Below are positions 1 through 9,991 of a stretch of DNA of 64,000 bases, piece after piece; position 1 is the stretch's first letter; each line of letters starts with the position of its first letter. The position numbers were made by a program, and so were the translations under genes. Where the stretch lies: assembly GCA_020091685.1 (NCBI GenBank), contig CM034599.1, positions 32,093,920-32,157,919 of the forward strand, in the 5' to 3' direction. Below the pieces are notes generated by a model. The model was not told the origin of the DNA. It ran no database searches and saw nothing but the letters and a program-made list of their open reading frames with translations. The stretch is from Lutjanus erythropterus. Lineage: Eukaryota > Chordata > Actinopteri > Lutjaniformes > Lutjanidae.

Positions 1-379
1 CAAAGCAGTGTAGGTCCCATCATTTTAAAGTACATGTGTATTTTTTGTAAATCAGGGTGTAAATTTAGGAAGTGTCACAAACCACCATTGTTCAAACCAT
101 TGTTTTCTGCAGTCAAGCAACCTTTTTAGTGTGTTATGGCAGATCCTTTAGTGTTTATGTACAGATCTGTTCAGAACTGTAACTGACCATGTGCTGATGA
201 GCATCTTTGAGATCTAGTCAACAAAACTGACCGATCACTGTTTGTCCTGATTTATTCATCAAACAAACCATTTAATGTCAAATGTGACACACAGTGCAGC
301 TTTAAATTCTAAAAACAAATGACCAAGAAACATGATTATTTTATTTTATTTTTTTATTTTTGATGTACAAAAGTGATGT

Positions 380-1657
380 TCATTCATGTGGCTGATGGTG
401 TTTGAATGTGTCTCGCAGATCCAGCTCAGGAAGAGGCGCCCAGCCAAGCTCTCCAAGAAGACTTCTTCCTCCTTCTCCTTTTCTGGAGAGTCTTCTTGAT
501 GTCTTCTGTGGCCTGTCTTTCTGCTCTGTGTTCCTCAAGCTGGGCTTCATAGGAATCCTGGTCTTGCTTGATGGTCTTCTTGGCCTCCTGTTCTTTCCTG
601 GAGAGTCTTCCTGAGGTCTTCTGTGGCCTGAAGGAGGGATGATTTTTCCTTCTGCCACTCGTTATGATGAGTTTCCAGCTGCTGCTCAACCTTCTGCAGA
701 GCATCTGCAAGAGTTTTGTTTTCTTGTTTCTGCTCTTGAAGTTGAGCCGCAAAGAAAGTCTTTGATTTTCTGTTTCTTCCACCTTCTGCTGCTGCAGCTG
801 CGGCTGAGTCTCCAGCAGACCCTCTGCCTTTCAGGGCAGAAGAAATCTTCCTGGTCTCTGCTTTTGTTCCTTCAGCTGGGCTTGATGGGAAGCCTTGACT
901 CGTTCCAGTGTCTTTTTGCATCCTTCTGTTTAGCAAGACTCTCCTCCATTTTGTTCACCTTTGATTGCAGCTTCTGAGCTTGATCCGCTCAAACACAAGA
1001 TCGGCCTCCAGCTGTTCAGCCTTTGAGTGAGCCTCAAACTCCGCGGTGTCTTTTTCAAACAGCTGCAACTTAAGGCCATGAGTTGTCTTCTCCATGTTGG
1101 TTTCAGCCACGGCACGCTGTTTTTCAACACAGACCTCTAACTTCATGGCCTCGACTTCGCTTTGAAGGTCCTCGTTCTTTTGGTCATGGCCTCCAACTTG
1201 ACTTCAAGTTCTTTGGTGTAGGACGTCTTCTGCTCAGAGTCGCTCTGAGCTGTCCGCAGCATGAAGCAGATTTTCCTGAGACGTATTTTCAGAGTCTCAG
1301 TGTCTTCCTGTTCAGAGCGGTCATGTTTGGCTGGAGCTGCGTCTAGCAGGGCTTGCAGTCTACATATCACTCTGCATCTGCTCTTTGCTCTTGTTGTCCT
1401 CTTGCTTGTCCTGGATCTGATCGATGAGAGCAGTCAGCGGAGTCCACTTGGATGTCCAAGTGGAGCCTCTGCTCAGATCGACCCCTGGTCAGCCTTGCGC
1501 TGTCCTTAAGCTCGTACCTTATTTCCTCCTCCAGGGAATGGAGGTAGAAATCAAAGCGTCTGGTGGCGAAATCCTTCACTTGATTAGTCTGTTGATGGAT
1601 CTCAGCGTTGTTTCTCCTCTGCCTCCTCTGCTTTCTCTGACTTTGTGTTGTTTCCAT
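380..1657 (-). pseudogene. Decayed intronless coiled-coil gene
   Basis: On the minus strand an ATG at 1657 (G at -3 and +4) opens a Lys/Glu/Gln-rich reading frame that continues only by switching frame. The first piece runs to about 1430. The next reads LIDQIQDKQEDNKSKEQ and stops near 1368; then comes RLQALLDAAPAKHDRSEQED to about 1190; then NEDLQSEVEAMKLEVCVEKQ to about 985; then LQSKVNKMEESLAKQKDAK. The last pieces carry AQLQEQKQENK and two related blocks, QATEDLRKTLQER and QATEDIKKTLQKR. Composition and heptad spacing say coiled coil. At least five frameshifts or stops separate the pieces and I see no introns. It looks like a dead member of a lineage-expanded single-exon family. I cannot name the protein, and resemblance to golgin or trichohyalin-like proteins may be only compositional. 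An unusual introned gene is the alternative, but no good splice sites lie at the breaks. Confidence 0.6.
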
Positions 1658-1768
1658 TGCAACTCGTGTTGAACTTGTAAAACTTCTTTCCTAACTCGTG
1701 ACAGTGAAATTCGTGTCTGAATACTCAACAGTGAAAATCGTGTCTGTGCGGTTTGATTCTGAGAGGCC

Positions 1769-1775
1769 TTTTATA
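1769..1775 (-). promoter_or_regulatory. TATA box upstream of the coiled-coil pseudogene
   Basis: The minus strand reads GCTATAAAAGGC here, a consensus TATA box 112 bases before the ATG at 1657. A start site about 30 bases downstream would give a 5' leader of roughly 85 bases. A preserved promoter argues for a DNA-level duplicate of a single-exon gene rather than a processed pseudogene, which would normally lack a TATA box at this spacing. Confidence 0.5.
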
Positions 1776-1892
1776 GCACATTCCAGAACTAACTTGATGA
1801 CATCATCAGAACCAGGTTCCATTCTGTTCTTTGATCTTGTTGTTGCTATGGGATACCATTTTTTTAGTTTTTTCAAGATGGCTGACTGAATT

Positions 1893-3350
1893 TTTAAAAC
1901 TTTATTTGTAAAAAAAAAAATTACAAGGCATAGAAAAACATTCAGAGGAATAACATGCAAACCATGATATAGAAAAATAATTTAACATTTGTATTATAAT
2001 GCAGAGCAATAAGTAGTAAAAGAAAAATAAACTAAAAAACAGAAAAACAAAATTGTGAAAAGGAAAAATGCATTAAGTCGATCTAGGGTCATAAAAACTT
2101 TCAGTTCTTCATAAGTTTTGAGGAGAGACTTGGTCTGTTTTCCTTCCATTCATTTTAAGGCACTCAGATGATTGGCCATAAAGTCTTTAAGTAACTGAGA
2201 AGTGGGGTTTAATTTTCCTCCATTTAGATGTGTAGATAAAAAAAAATGCCAGTAGTGTCAGGCTGTTTAATATCAAATCACCTTTAGTGTCCTTGAGATC
2301 AATACCAAACACAATAGTTTTTCTTGTGAGAGGAACATGTAGTGGGATTTTGGATGGTAGCAAGTCCTGCAAGTCCTCCCAGAATGTCATAGAGTTTAGA
2401 CATTGACCTGTGGACAACCTGTGGTTTCAATTTCAGTATCACAAAAGAAACAATTATTGTGATCAATGTTAAATCTCTTTCTTAGCATTTCATTGGATGA
2501 ATAAATATTGTTGAGAGTTTTAAAATGGATTTCTTTGGTTTTAGGGCTGATAGGGTAAGTGATATATTTGGTTCTCCATTTTTAAATTTCTCAGTCTGAA
2601 AACAGTTGGGTGACAGAGTTTCTGTGAGATTAATTTGGTACAGTACATCATTCAAGCGGTTCCATATCAATTTATTTGAATTTCACTCCGTTAAAAAATT
2701 CACACATGACTGCCTATCTATGTTTTGAACTAATAGTTTGACTGATATGGGAATGACTTTAATCACTTTATCAAACTGAGCACATGTGCAAACTATATGG
2801 TACTCCAAGGAGAAGTTTTCATACCATAGCCAATGTCCTAGATCACTGATGCAATGACTTATGGTGATGACCTAGGTTGGGGACGCCACCTTTTACTCAG
2901 GCCTTTAGTGCTATTCATCCATCTAAATAGTTTTGGTGTGAGTTGCAGAGATGCCAGATGGGAGGAGTTCAGTGAGTTTAAAGTATAAAAAAGCTTAGTA
3001 TTTTCTCTGTGATGGATGACTTGATCGATGTTATGTGTGGGCTGATTGGCTTCATTCCATCCATCTAGTATTTCAATTTTAGTGAGCAGACTCTTCAAAT
3101 TATTTATTAAATGTAAAGAAAAAAGGGTAGAACCACCACAGTCCACATTAAGTGCAGTGGAAAATATTCTCCTGATAGTTTCATTGTTCCATTTTTACTT
3201 CCTGGTTGATCTCTGGTCCATCTGATCAGAGATGCCAGATTTCAGGATCGTTACCATGCAGCTTTATGGTACAGAGTTCAATCATATAAAACAGCTCCAG
3301 GTAACTCTGTGTGGTTTTAGAGATTCAATAAAATCATATCATCAGCTTTA
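1893..3350 (-). mobile_element. Degraded fish L1 retrotransposon, 3' part of ORF2
   Basis: Read on the minus strand in several frames, this stretch gives the C-terminal region of a fish L1 ORF2. It includes a frame resembling ILKLSTIFIHPMKC, then FNIDHNNCFFCDTEIETTG (2400-2450), the Cys-containing box after the reverse transcriptase. FWEDLQDLLPSKIPL and LTRKTIVFGIDLKD follow (2250-2400), then IYTSKWRKIKPHF near 2190. The 3' end has AATAAA on the minus strand (1906-1901) followed by an A-rich end near 1893. The upstream boundary near 3350 is uncertain. The core polymerase motifs are not visible and there are many stops and frameshifts, so the copy is dead. It abuts the coiled-coil pseudogene's promoter side. 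Confidence 0.65.
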
Positions 3351-3675
3351 TGTGTCCACTATTGCAGTAAGTTAGATGGGAAAGTTATTTGTCTTATAAT
3401 ATATTGAAAAATAAAGTAAAGTAAGTAAATGGTGGTATGATTTGCATAAAAGAAAATCATTTTTATTCACATCTGGCAAAACACAACGAATATAATTTGT
3501 ATTAATTTGTAATTTGTATTATTTCAGAGGTGATCCAAGACTGACTATATGTGAAAGTAAGCTGCATGTTACAACAGTATCTTTGTTTGTAAAATCTCTG
3601 TTTAGCTTTAGATATCCCATTTGTATGCATTCATAAAAAATGATGATGAGTATTCTCAAACATAATTTCAAGTAA
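3351..3675. other. AT-rich stretch with no recognisable feature
   Basis: I see no coding signal or repeat structure here, apart from generally AT-rich sequence that may be the eroded upstream part of the neighbouring L1. Confidence 0.4.
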
Positions 3676-3702
3676 TATATTTTTGGAATAAATAGATCAA
3701 AC
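3676..3702 (+). repeat. Left copy of a 27-bp direct repeat
   Basis: A 27-base string beginning TATATTTTTGG and ending TAGATCAAAC is found here and again, exactly, at 5159-5185. This copy ends at the point where a hAT-like terminus (GTGTTTCCCCTA) begins. Confidence 0.85.
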
Positions 3703-4286
3703 GTGTTTCCCCTATAGTGTATTTGGGAGGGCGCCCCGCCCACCCCCCCCAACAGACACCCCCGCCATGCCAACAGGACCCCCACAAAAAAATTCAAGTT
3801 GTAGATTTTTTTTAAAAAATTACATTATTTAACTTTTATTTTAATCAAAAGGGCCTATAACAGGTGTTCTTTTTATCAAATAAAAAAGATAACTCTAATT
3901 TGTGCAATTTCAGAGTCGGATGCGTTGCTATCGTTTCATTATAAATGGACCACCAGAGGTTCCCCAACCGTTCACCCTGCCAAGCAAAAATATTGGCGTT
4001 TTTTAAATGAACCATACGTAGCGAGGCGGGAAGCACAGGTAGCTCTGTGGCCAGTGTTAGCCAAAATGAGAGCATCTCTCCCAGCCCCGACCACAGCACT
4101 TGCCAATCTGCTGCCCCTGTTAACGTCGCCACGACTAGACCCAAACACACCTGTTCCAGCCCTCCCACCGAAGCACGCAGTAAAAAGCTGCAGACGGGTC
4201 ACCACCGTCAGTCTGGCTTTGATCCAGCATGGCTGTCAGACTGTAGATACTCCGCATGGCTGTACAAGAGCGAACTTGGTGAGTGA
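3701..4286 (+). mobile_element. hAT-type transposon remnant with transposase-like exon
   Basis: The left end reads GTGTTTCCCCTATA followed by GGGAGGGCGCCCCGCCC, resembling ends of hAT elements that encode a TTF/ZMYM-type zinc finger. A + strand frame at 4047-4286 ends in RQSGFDPAWLSDCRYSAWL. That resembles the SGF-P-WL-FPWL entry to the finger in those transposases, although the FPWL core is changed. The reading frame stops at 4284-4286, just past a GTGAGT donor-like site near 4279. The catalytic domain is not present. Assignment rests on two short motifs, so confidence is moderate. Confidence 0.45.
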
Positions 4287-4299
4287 ATTGATTAATGAA

Positions 4300-4340
4300 G
4301 ATGGATGGATGGATGGATGGATGGATGGATGGATGGATGA
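4300..4340 (+). repeat. (ATGG)n microsatellite
   Basis: About ten uninterrupted copies of ATGG. GATG-type tails are typical of Rex3/RTE retrotransposons, but no Rex3 coding sequence precedes this copy, so it is probably an independent simple repeat. Confidence 0.9.
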
Positions 4341-5158
4341 CAGCATGGCGCCAGGATTTTAATTTTGGGTGGGTCACGGTAACTTCGGTTGGGCCTTTTA
4401 TTTACAAAAGTTAACACTGTTTCCAACTGGTAATCTCACTTTAACAAAACTCACTGTATCATGCTGTGGATGGCGACTAGCACTTCCAGTTGATTATGAC
4501 ACTTTTAAAATCTTTTTAACAGTTTCAGTCTGCAGTTTATATTTATTTCAAATGGCACAGGATATCTCCTTATCTATGTTTTCACTATGGATCATGTAGA
4601 TCAGTATATAAATTCATAAGAAAACTGTCATTGTATTCCTTTCAATGCATTTTCATTTGATCTGGCTGGATTACTCTTTAAATTGATTGTAAGGAGAGAG
4701 AGAAACGAAGCGATCAGAATGATGGGTGAGCTACAATGACTTAAAACAGGAGAGAAAGCATGCTGCAATGCACTGTTCATGCATAAACTTAACTATCTGT
4801 GCTGTGAAGATAATCTGAAGACAATCAAGTCAAGCAGCAACATTCAGCTCTACCTCCTGTATTGTCTACATTTTATAGACATTCTAGTTTTGATGAAAAA
4901 TGCATTTGCATGTTTAAATAAAACAATGATAAGCTTTCCTCAGTACACCGGTCATCATTTCTGCTGAACAACCGTCATAGTGCGTGCACAAGCGTAACAT
5001 ATCTGGTGCGATGAATTATGGCCCATTGTGATTGGTCCAGACCTCACATGTGATACTAGCCGAATAAATGTTGTTATTTTGTCAAATGGAAACTTTTTTG
5101 TCTTAAGGGTGTATTAAAATGCTGACTTTAATAATTAAAAATAAAAGTTAAGAAAGTA
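4341..5158. other. Unassigned AT-rich sequence between repeat copies
   Basis: No coding signal is visible. Its position between the hAT-like remnant and the second copy of the 27-bp repeat suggests it may belong to the same insertion. Confidence 0.35.
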
Positions 5159-5185
5159 TATATTTTTGGAATAAATAGATCAAAC
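5159..5185 (+). repeat. Right copy of the 27-bp direct repeat
   Basis: Identical to 3676-3702. It is followed within about 35 bases by a block ending CCCCCTGTTGAAGACCACTG (about 5237-5256), which resembles an inverted hAT terminus of the CAGTGGTCTTCAA type. Confidence 0.85.
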
Positions 5186-5277
5186 AAAAATTTGGAGGCT
5201 CCCTGCAGTAACTGAAGACACCCTAGGGGTCACAGACCCCCTGTTGAAGACCACTGCCTTAAATGATTTGCATCTGT

Positions 5278-5530
5278 TGCTGCGTTTACATGCACACTAG
5301 TTTTCCACTAATATTCAGAATATGGCAATATTCTGAATTTGATTAAGTCCATGTGAACAACATATCATGACTGGGTATTCTGAACTGGGCCTAATTCTGA
5401 GTGGAGCATATTCTACTTAAGAATTGGGATATGCTGGTATCATTCTGGTTTTAGGAGCATTCTTTTGACATTTAAACACTAAATCCAGAATATGTGACTC
5501 ATTTGGGTTTTTTATAGCAGTTTAAGGTAA
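5278..5530. repeat. MITE-like interspersed repeat (TGCGTTTACATGCAC type)
   Basis: The block starts TGCGTTTACATGCACAC and is rich in ATTCTGAAT/ATTCAGAAT inverted words, as in a widespread fish non-autonomous DNA element. Ends are approximate and no target duplication was found. Confidence 0.45.
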
Positions 5531-5765
5531 AACAAACAAACAAAACTACTGTTTTTGTCCACAAAATCAACACGTAGTGCATTGACATGAATATAAATGC
5601 TGGTGTAGAATTGATCTTTTGTCCGTGGCAGAGCATCAACATAGTAAACAGTATCACAGCGATAACAAACACACATGGTCTTTAGAAGTGTGTGATGACA
5701 GATTAGATCCATTTAGAACAGTTATGAGCTACACACAAATACAGTGTATTATCAGTCACCAATTG

Positions 5766-5818
5766 CAAGTGGTGGAAAGTATTTTTAAAGTATACTTACC
5801 CAAGTGCTGTACTAAAAA
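5766..5818. repeat. Fragment of an AGTGGTGGAAAGTA-type repeat
   Basis: The sequence AAGTGGTGGAAAGTAT followed by AAGTATACTTACCCAAGT resembles the start of another fish MITE family. It is cut off by the element beginning at 5819, which suggests nested insertion. Confidence 0.4.
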
Positions 5819-6068
5819 CAGTGGTGGACAAAGTACTCAACCCCAGTACTTGAGTCAAAGTATAGATACTGCTTGTCAAATATTACTCAACTACAAGTTG
5901 AAGTTGCTCAGTCAAAATTTTACTAGAGTTCTTGCTTTTAAAAGTACTTGAGTATTCAAAAGTACATGTTTTTATAAATACTTAAGTATTCAAAAGTATA
6001 AATTACAAAGTACATTTTCTAATAAGTACAGTACTCAAGTAAATGTACTTCATTACTGTCCACCACTG
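5819..6068 (+). mobile_element. Non-autonomous DNA transposon (CAGTGGTGGACA MITE)
   Basis: This 250-bp block has terminal inverted repeats: CAGTGGTGGACAAAGTACTC at the left, and a right end that reads CAGTGGTGGACAGTAATGAAG on the other strand. The interior is repeated AGTACTTGAGTA/CAAAAGTAC words. This is a common teleost hAT-like MITE with no coding capacity. The flanks share only ACTA, so the 8-bp target duplication expected for hAT is eroded or absent. Confidence 0.75.
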
Positions 6069-6130
6069 ACTAGGGGTGATCAGTTTATCTCATTGTGTTC
6101 TCTATGTTCTCTGGAGAGACTTGTACCTCT

Positions 6131-6508
6131 TCCAAACATGTACTGGCTTGGCTTGGCTTGACCTGGTTTGACTCAACACGTCAGCTCAGCAAAGCGGGGA
6201 TTTGCATGTCAGTTACAACAGGGTTACGCACTTGAAGCTGTGTCTTTCACAACCACTTGACTGAGGAAATTTGGGGATTTGGGTTAGCAGTAATTTAACA
6301 CAACTCCTGTACAGCAGAACACAAACTGAACACGGCAAAATAAGGCCGATACCTGCAGGTACACTGTCGACCAGTGATGAGTCAGGCTCGCTTTGGCCCT
6401 TCTTCGGAGATGATCCATCTTGAGTGCGTCATAAGTGGTAATGGAAATGCAAATCAGCGTGGCATGGTTTGACTCAGCTCAGTCAAAAATGTCCATAAGA
6501 AAGCCCCA
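6131..6508 (+). repeat. Interspersed repeat family A, copy 1
   Basis: It starts ACATGTACTGGCTTGGCTTG and ends with TGGAAATGCAAATCAGC followed by GCATGGTTTGACTCAGC and AAAGCCCC. The same start and end words recur at 33825-34106, so this is a dispersed non-coding repeat. The mix of CTTGGCTTGAC and GACTCAGC words resembles a fish MITE. Confidence 0.55.
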
Positions 6509-6602
6509 AAAGTGTTGACAGCCTGTACATATCTTATTTCCCTGTTGTCTCATTTCACATAAGATGTGAGCTGTAATGTAAAAAAGAACTAATTACTTTA
6601 AT

Positions 6603-6862
6603 TACCTCTCTGATGACTAATCAGTAGGGATGGTGATGATTAATCGATGATCAATCAATTGGTTGTTAATAATCTTAATCAATTATGAAATAAAGACTTG
6701 AAATATAACATGTACATGTATTTAATATGTAGGAAATCAACGTCTTTATATATTTCATTGGCTACACAATGCTGTCAGAGAATTTGTAGTATTTTACTGT
6801 GGAAATGAAGCTTGATGAAGCGTTGATTGATTATTATTTGGACTATTTGCAACCCCAGTAAT
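6603..6862. repeat. Possible ATTAATCGAT-type MITE
   Basis: The left end reads AGGGATGGTGATGATTAATCGATGATC. The right side near 6855 reads TTTGCAACCCCAG, which inverted gives CTGGGGTTGCAAA. The interior is AT-rich with ATTGATTGATT. This resembles hAT-like elements with ATCGATTA termini, but the ends are loosely matched. Confidence 0.35.
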
Positions 6863-7077
6863 CAATGATGTAATAATTTTGTCAATGAATAATTGGTAAT
6901 AAGTGCTTGATTGATAGTGTAACATGTCCAACACCATGGAAATGTGTGTATTACAATGTCTGACCAACTTAAGGGAGTCAGAAACCAGCATGCAGCCAGC
7001 CTGAGCTAAAAATATGAAAGGCAAATTTGGGTCTGTGATCTTGTGAAGCTTATTTTTTTTATAACAAGAAAACAAAG

Positions 7078-7190
7078 TTTGCTATCTCGGGATGACAAGA
7101 TAATTAATATATGATCACGAGGAAAGAGCTTGTTATCTTGAGATTACAAGATAATTAAGTTGTGATGCTGAGATAACAGGGTTTAGAAAA
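7078..7190. repeat. Short inverted/tandem repeat of TATCTCGAGAT-like words
   Basis: GTTATCTTGAGATTACAAG and related words (GCTATCTCGGGATGACAAG, GATGCTGAGATAACA) recur about every 45 bases, alternating with AGATAATTAA. It is a small degenerate repeat common in fish non-coding DNA. Confidence 0.45.
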
Positions 7191-9770
7191 TCCGTGCAAC
7201 CATGACAGCTCTCAGCCTCTGCAGTTTTGAAAGGTTCCCCGTAATTGTGTTGCTCAAAAAAGAAGAGAACAATGGATCAAAGCCAGATGAAAACGTATAT
7301 GATCTTCAGTTAAAACGAGGGAGTTGATCTGTACCCCGAGTATAACCTGTCTGTGTATGTGTGAGTTACCATTTATTCATGATACTCTGAAAGAATTTAC
7401 AAATGGCTGTTTAAAAGCCAAAACAACCCTGCAGGAGTGTCTGTGAATAATGCCTGCGGCACTCAGGTTAAGTATTCTTCTGTAGCTTGTAGTCTCAGAG
7501 GAGGTCGGGGCAGAATAGTTTGTGTTTACTGTTATGCTTTCTACTGCACTGCATTTCAAGGAGACCTGTTTTGTCTGTCTACTTATCTGAGAAAAGAAAC
7601 GTATCTATACACACATCGGCGTCTGCGAGCTTTCAACACAGCTGTGTGTTAGAAGGATCAAGGGCTGCTCCACAGAAGCTTCTGAGTAAAAGAGAGATTG
7701 TTTCAGAACCAGACTGAAGGAACAAACCAATTACCTTCTGATCGGGAATCAGCTCATGATGATGGGATTTTGCACCAAATGTTGGGGGCTTCTCAGACTT
7801 CCAAAGTTGCAGCTGCAGTTTTCTGATTAGCAATGTGTTAGAGAGATGGCCTGGACTTTATACTCCTCCTTCACTCTACCTGGCTCAAACACAGAAAATA
7901 ACGTAGTCAGAGGGACCTGGGCAAAAAAAAAATCTAATAAATGACCCAAAAAGTTTGTAAGCTAGGACACTGTAAGAATTGCTGAAATGGAGTTCCTTGA
8001 TCTTTTGGACATTTCACACCGAGGACTGAGGTGTCTTTGAATGTCTTTTGTGATCGAGGGGGACAGAAGTGCAGACTGAAGTGCACAATTTTGAAATTAA
8101 TGAAAGAAAGCTCAGAATTTATAGAACTGCTGTGGATATTTTCAATACAGGTTTTCCACATTTTGTCTGAACTTTTAGTTTCCAACTCTCTAAAGTGATT
8201 TTGTTAATGGAGCCTTTAAATGTTGTAGAATGTTATAAAACAAAAATGAGACACAGTGCCTTTAGTATATGGTTCAGTAGTCAAGAGACCATGCAAAGCA
8301 GCAGGTTTCTGCACGTACAGTGGGACGTGAGCCCCTGAAAAGTCTTGTAATTGTAGGAAACAAAAGAAATGTTAAGTTGGGAGATGAAATTTCTGTACCA
8401 GCTGCTGAAAAAAAGAGGCAAGGTGATTGTTAACGTAGCATATCTTGACACAAATGGCATGATTGTTTCTCCAAGGCCGGGTCCTCTGGACCTGGTCTAA
8501 ACACATTAACGGGGGATGTCCAGGTCCAGTCCAGGTACATTTTAGGGGCTTTCATTATAGAAAGCACCTGTTGGGTTATTACTGAATATGTCGTTGGACA
8601 CAGGACTGCTGGGAGACAGACTCAATCTGCAAATATGCGCGCATGCCTTACTTTCAGGTTGCTACCTTTGCTTAAATGTGTCCTAGAAACTCTAGTCCAG
8701 CTTCTTCGGGACTGAGAGATGCACACTGGAAAATTTGCTGAGATCTTTGAAGTGATTGCTCAGCCTTTCATTAAGAAACCAGACACTTTCAACTACATGA
8801 GGCCCACTCAACCATGAACCGGTAGCAGCTCTACATCATGAATACAATATGAACATTACAAAAGACAAACAAGTTTCTCCGTCCACTTACAACACAGTTC
8901 AATAAACCATAACTGCTCCAGAGGCTGGATATAAAGTCTGCAAGGTTCTCACTAATGCAGAGCAACATATTTAATGTCTGCTATTGGAAAAGCTCCACGA
9001 TTTTCATCACATTAGATATGTCATTAAATATTAAATGTCTTTTTTTCCTGCTTTGATAAACTTACTGTGACCTTTTCTGATTCGGTTTTTGGACAAGTTT
9101 GGCTCTAAAATCGCTTCTGAACCACTTTTTCAAAATGATAAGTACTTTTCTACTTTTCACAGTGCTTCATAATAAACTGCTTTACAAATAACATTACAAG
9201 AGACATTCAATAAAACTTCAAGTGCAGATAAAGGAGAATGAAAATAAAGAGAGAGGCAACCGAGAAAATGTAATAAAGGGGAAAACTGGCATAGGAAAGG
9301 AATTCAAAAGCATCACAGCGCATTAAGGAGATAAAAACTAATGCAATGTAGCCGCAGTATGTCAGAGCATGAAAGGCCATGTTATGTTTGGAAAAATCTA
9401 AATCAGTCGGTAGCTGTAAAAGCCAGGAAAGGAGAGCTTAAACCGTTCTCATATTGTCATATCTCTGTGATCCAGTTACATACTCACAAAGCATGTTTTA
9501 CAGCATGTAGACCTCGCTGTACTGACGTCAGGTAAGGCAGATCGGTAGCCAATAAGTAACGATACTCCCATGAGCACTCCAGTGAGACACTGAACTGCAA
9601 TATTAAAGTCTGTGTAAAAGAAATTCAGGGATTTTCTTCTAAACACATTATACATGTTAGAAAATAATAGCTAAAAACAGGTGAAAAGACTGAACTATCT
9701 AGTACTGAACTGTGGAGTGGACTAACATCTGGACACTACATAACCTAGAGCACATTAGCATTTAGCATTC
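7191..9770. other. Intergenic sequence, no feature recognised
   Basis: No reading frame here has protein-like composition with splice sites, and I recognise no repeat family. The stretch is moderately AT-rich with scattered short simple runs. Confidence 0.4.
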
Positions 9771-9991
9771 AGGGTTGGGTTGGGTGTAGTATGAAGTCCA
9801 CAATAAAACAAAAACAACAAAAAAGGAACTTAGGCAACAACTCTATCACACTAAGAAATCAAACTACCTCAAATAGAAATAGTTTTTAAATCACAAAGTT
9901 ACGATGGGAGAGGGCTCAGTGGTCAGTGACCTCAGCCGTGAGTCAGTCAGTCATGATGGATGATGGCATCGGCCCAACCCAACCCAACCCT
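9771..9991. repeat. Inverted GGGTTGGGTTGGG repeat pair
   Basis: The left arm at 9771-9785 reads AGGGTTGGGTTGGGT. The right arm at 9973-9991 is the inverted form with one extra unit: four GGG runs separated by TT on the minus strand. The arms bracket about 190 bases. The right arm fits a strict intramolecular G-quadruplex pattern with 2-base loops. No target duplication is visible. Confidence 0.6.

Noticed and set aside
4300-4340. Tandem ATGG units as a CRISPR-like array
   Set aside because: It is an uninterrupted 4-bp microsatellite without spacers, in a vertebrate genome.
3925-4362. 145-codon + frame and overlapping 107-codon minus frame as a host gene
   Set aside because: Both end in or cross the ATGG microsatellite. 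The only recognisable part is a hAT transposase-like motif in another frame.
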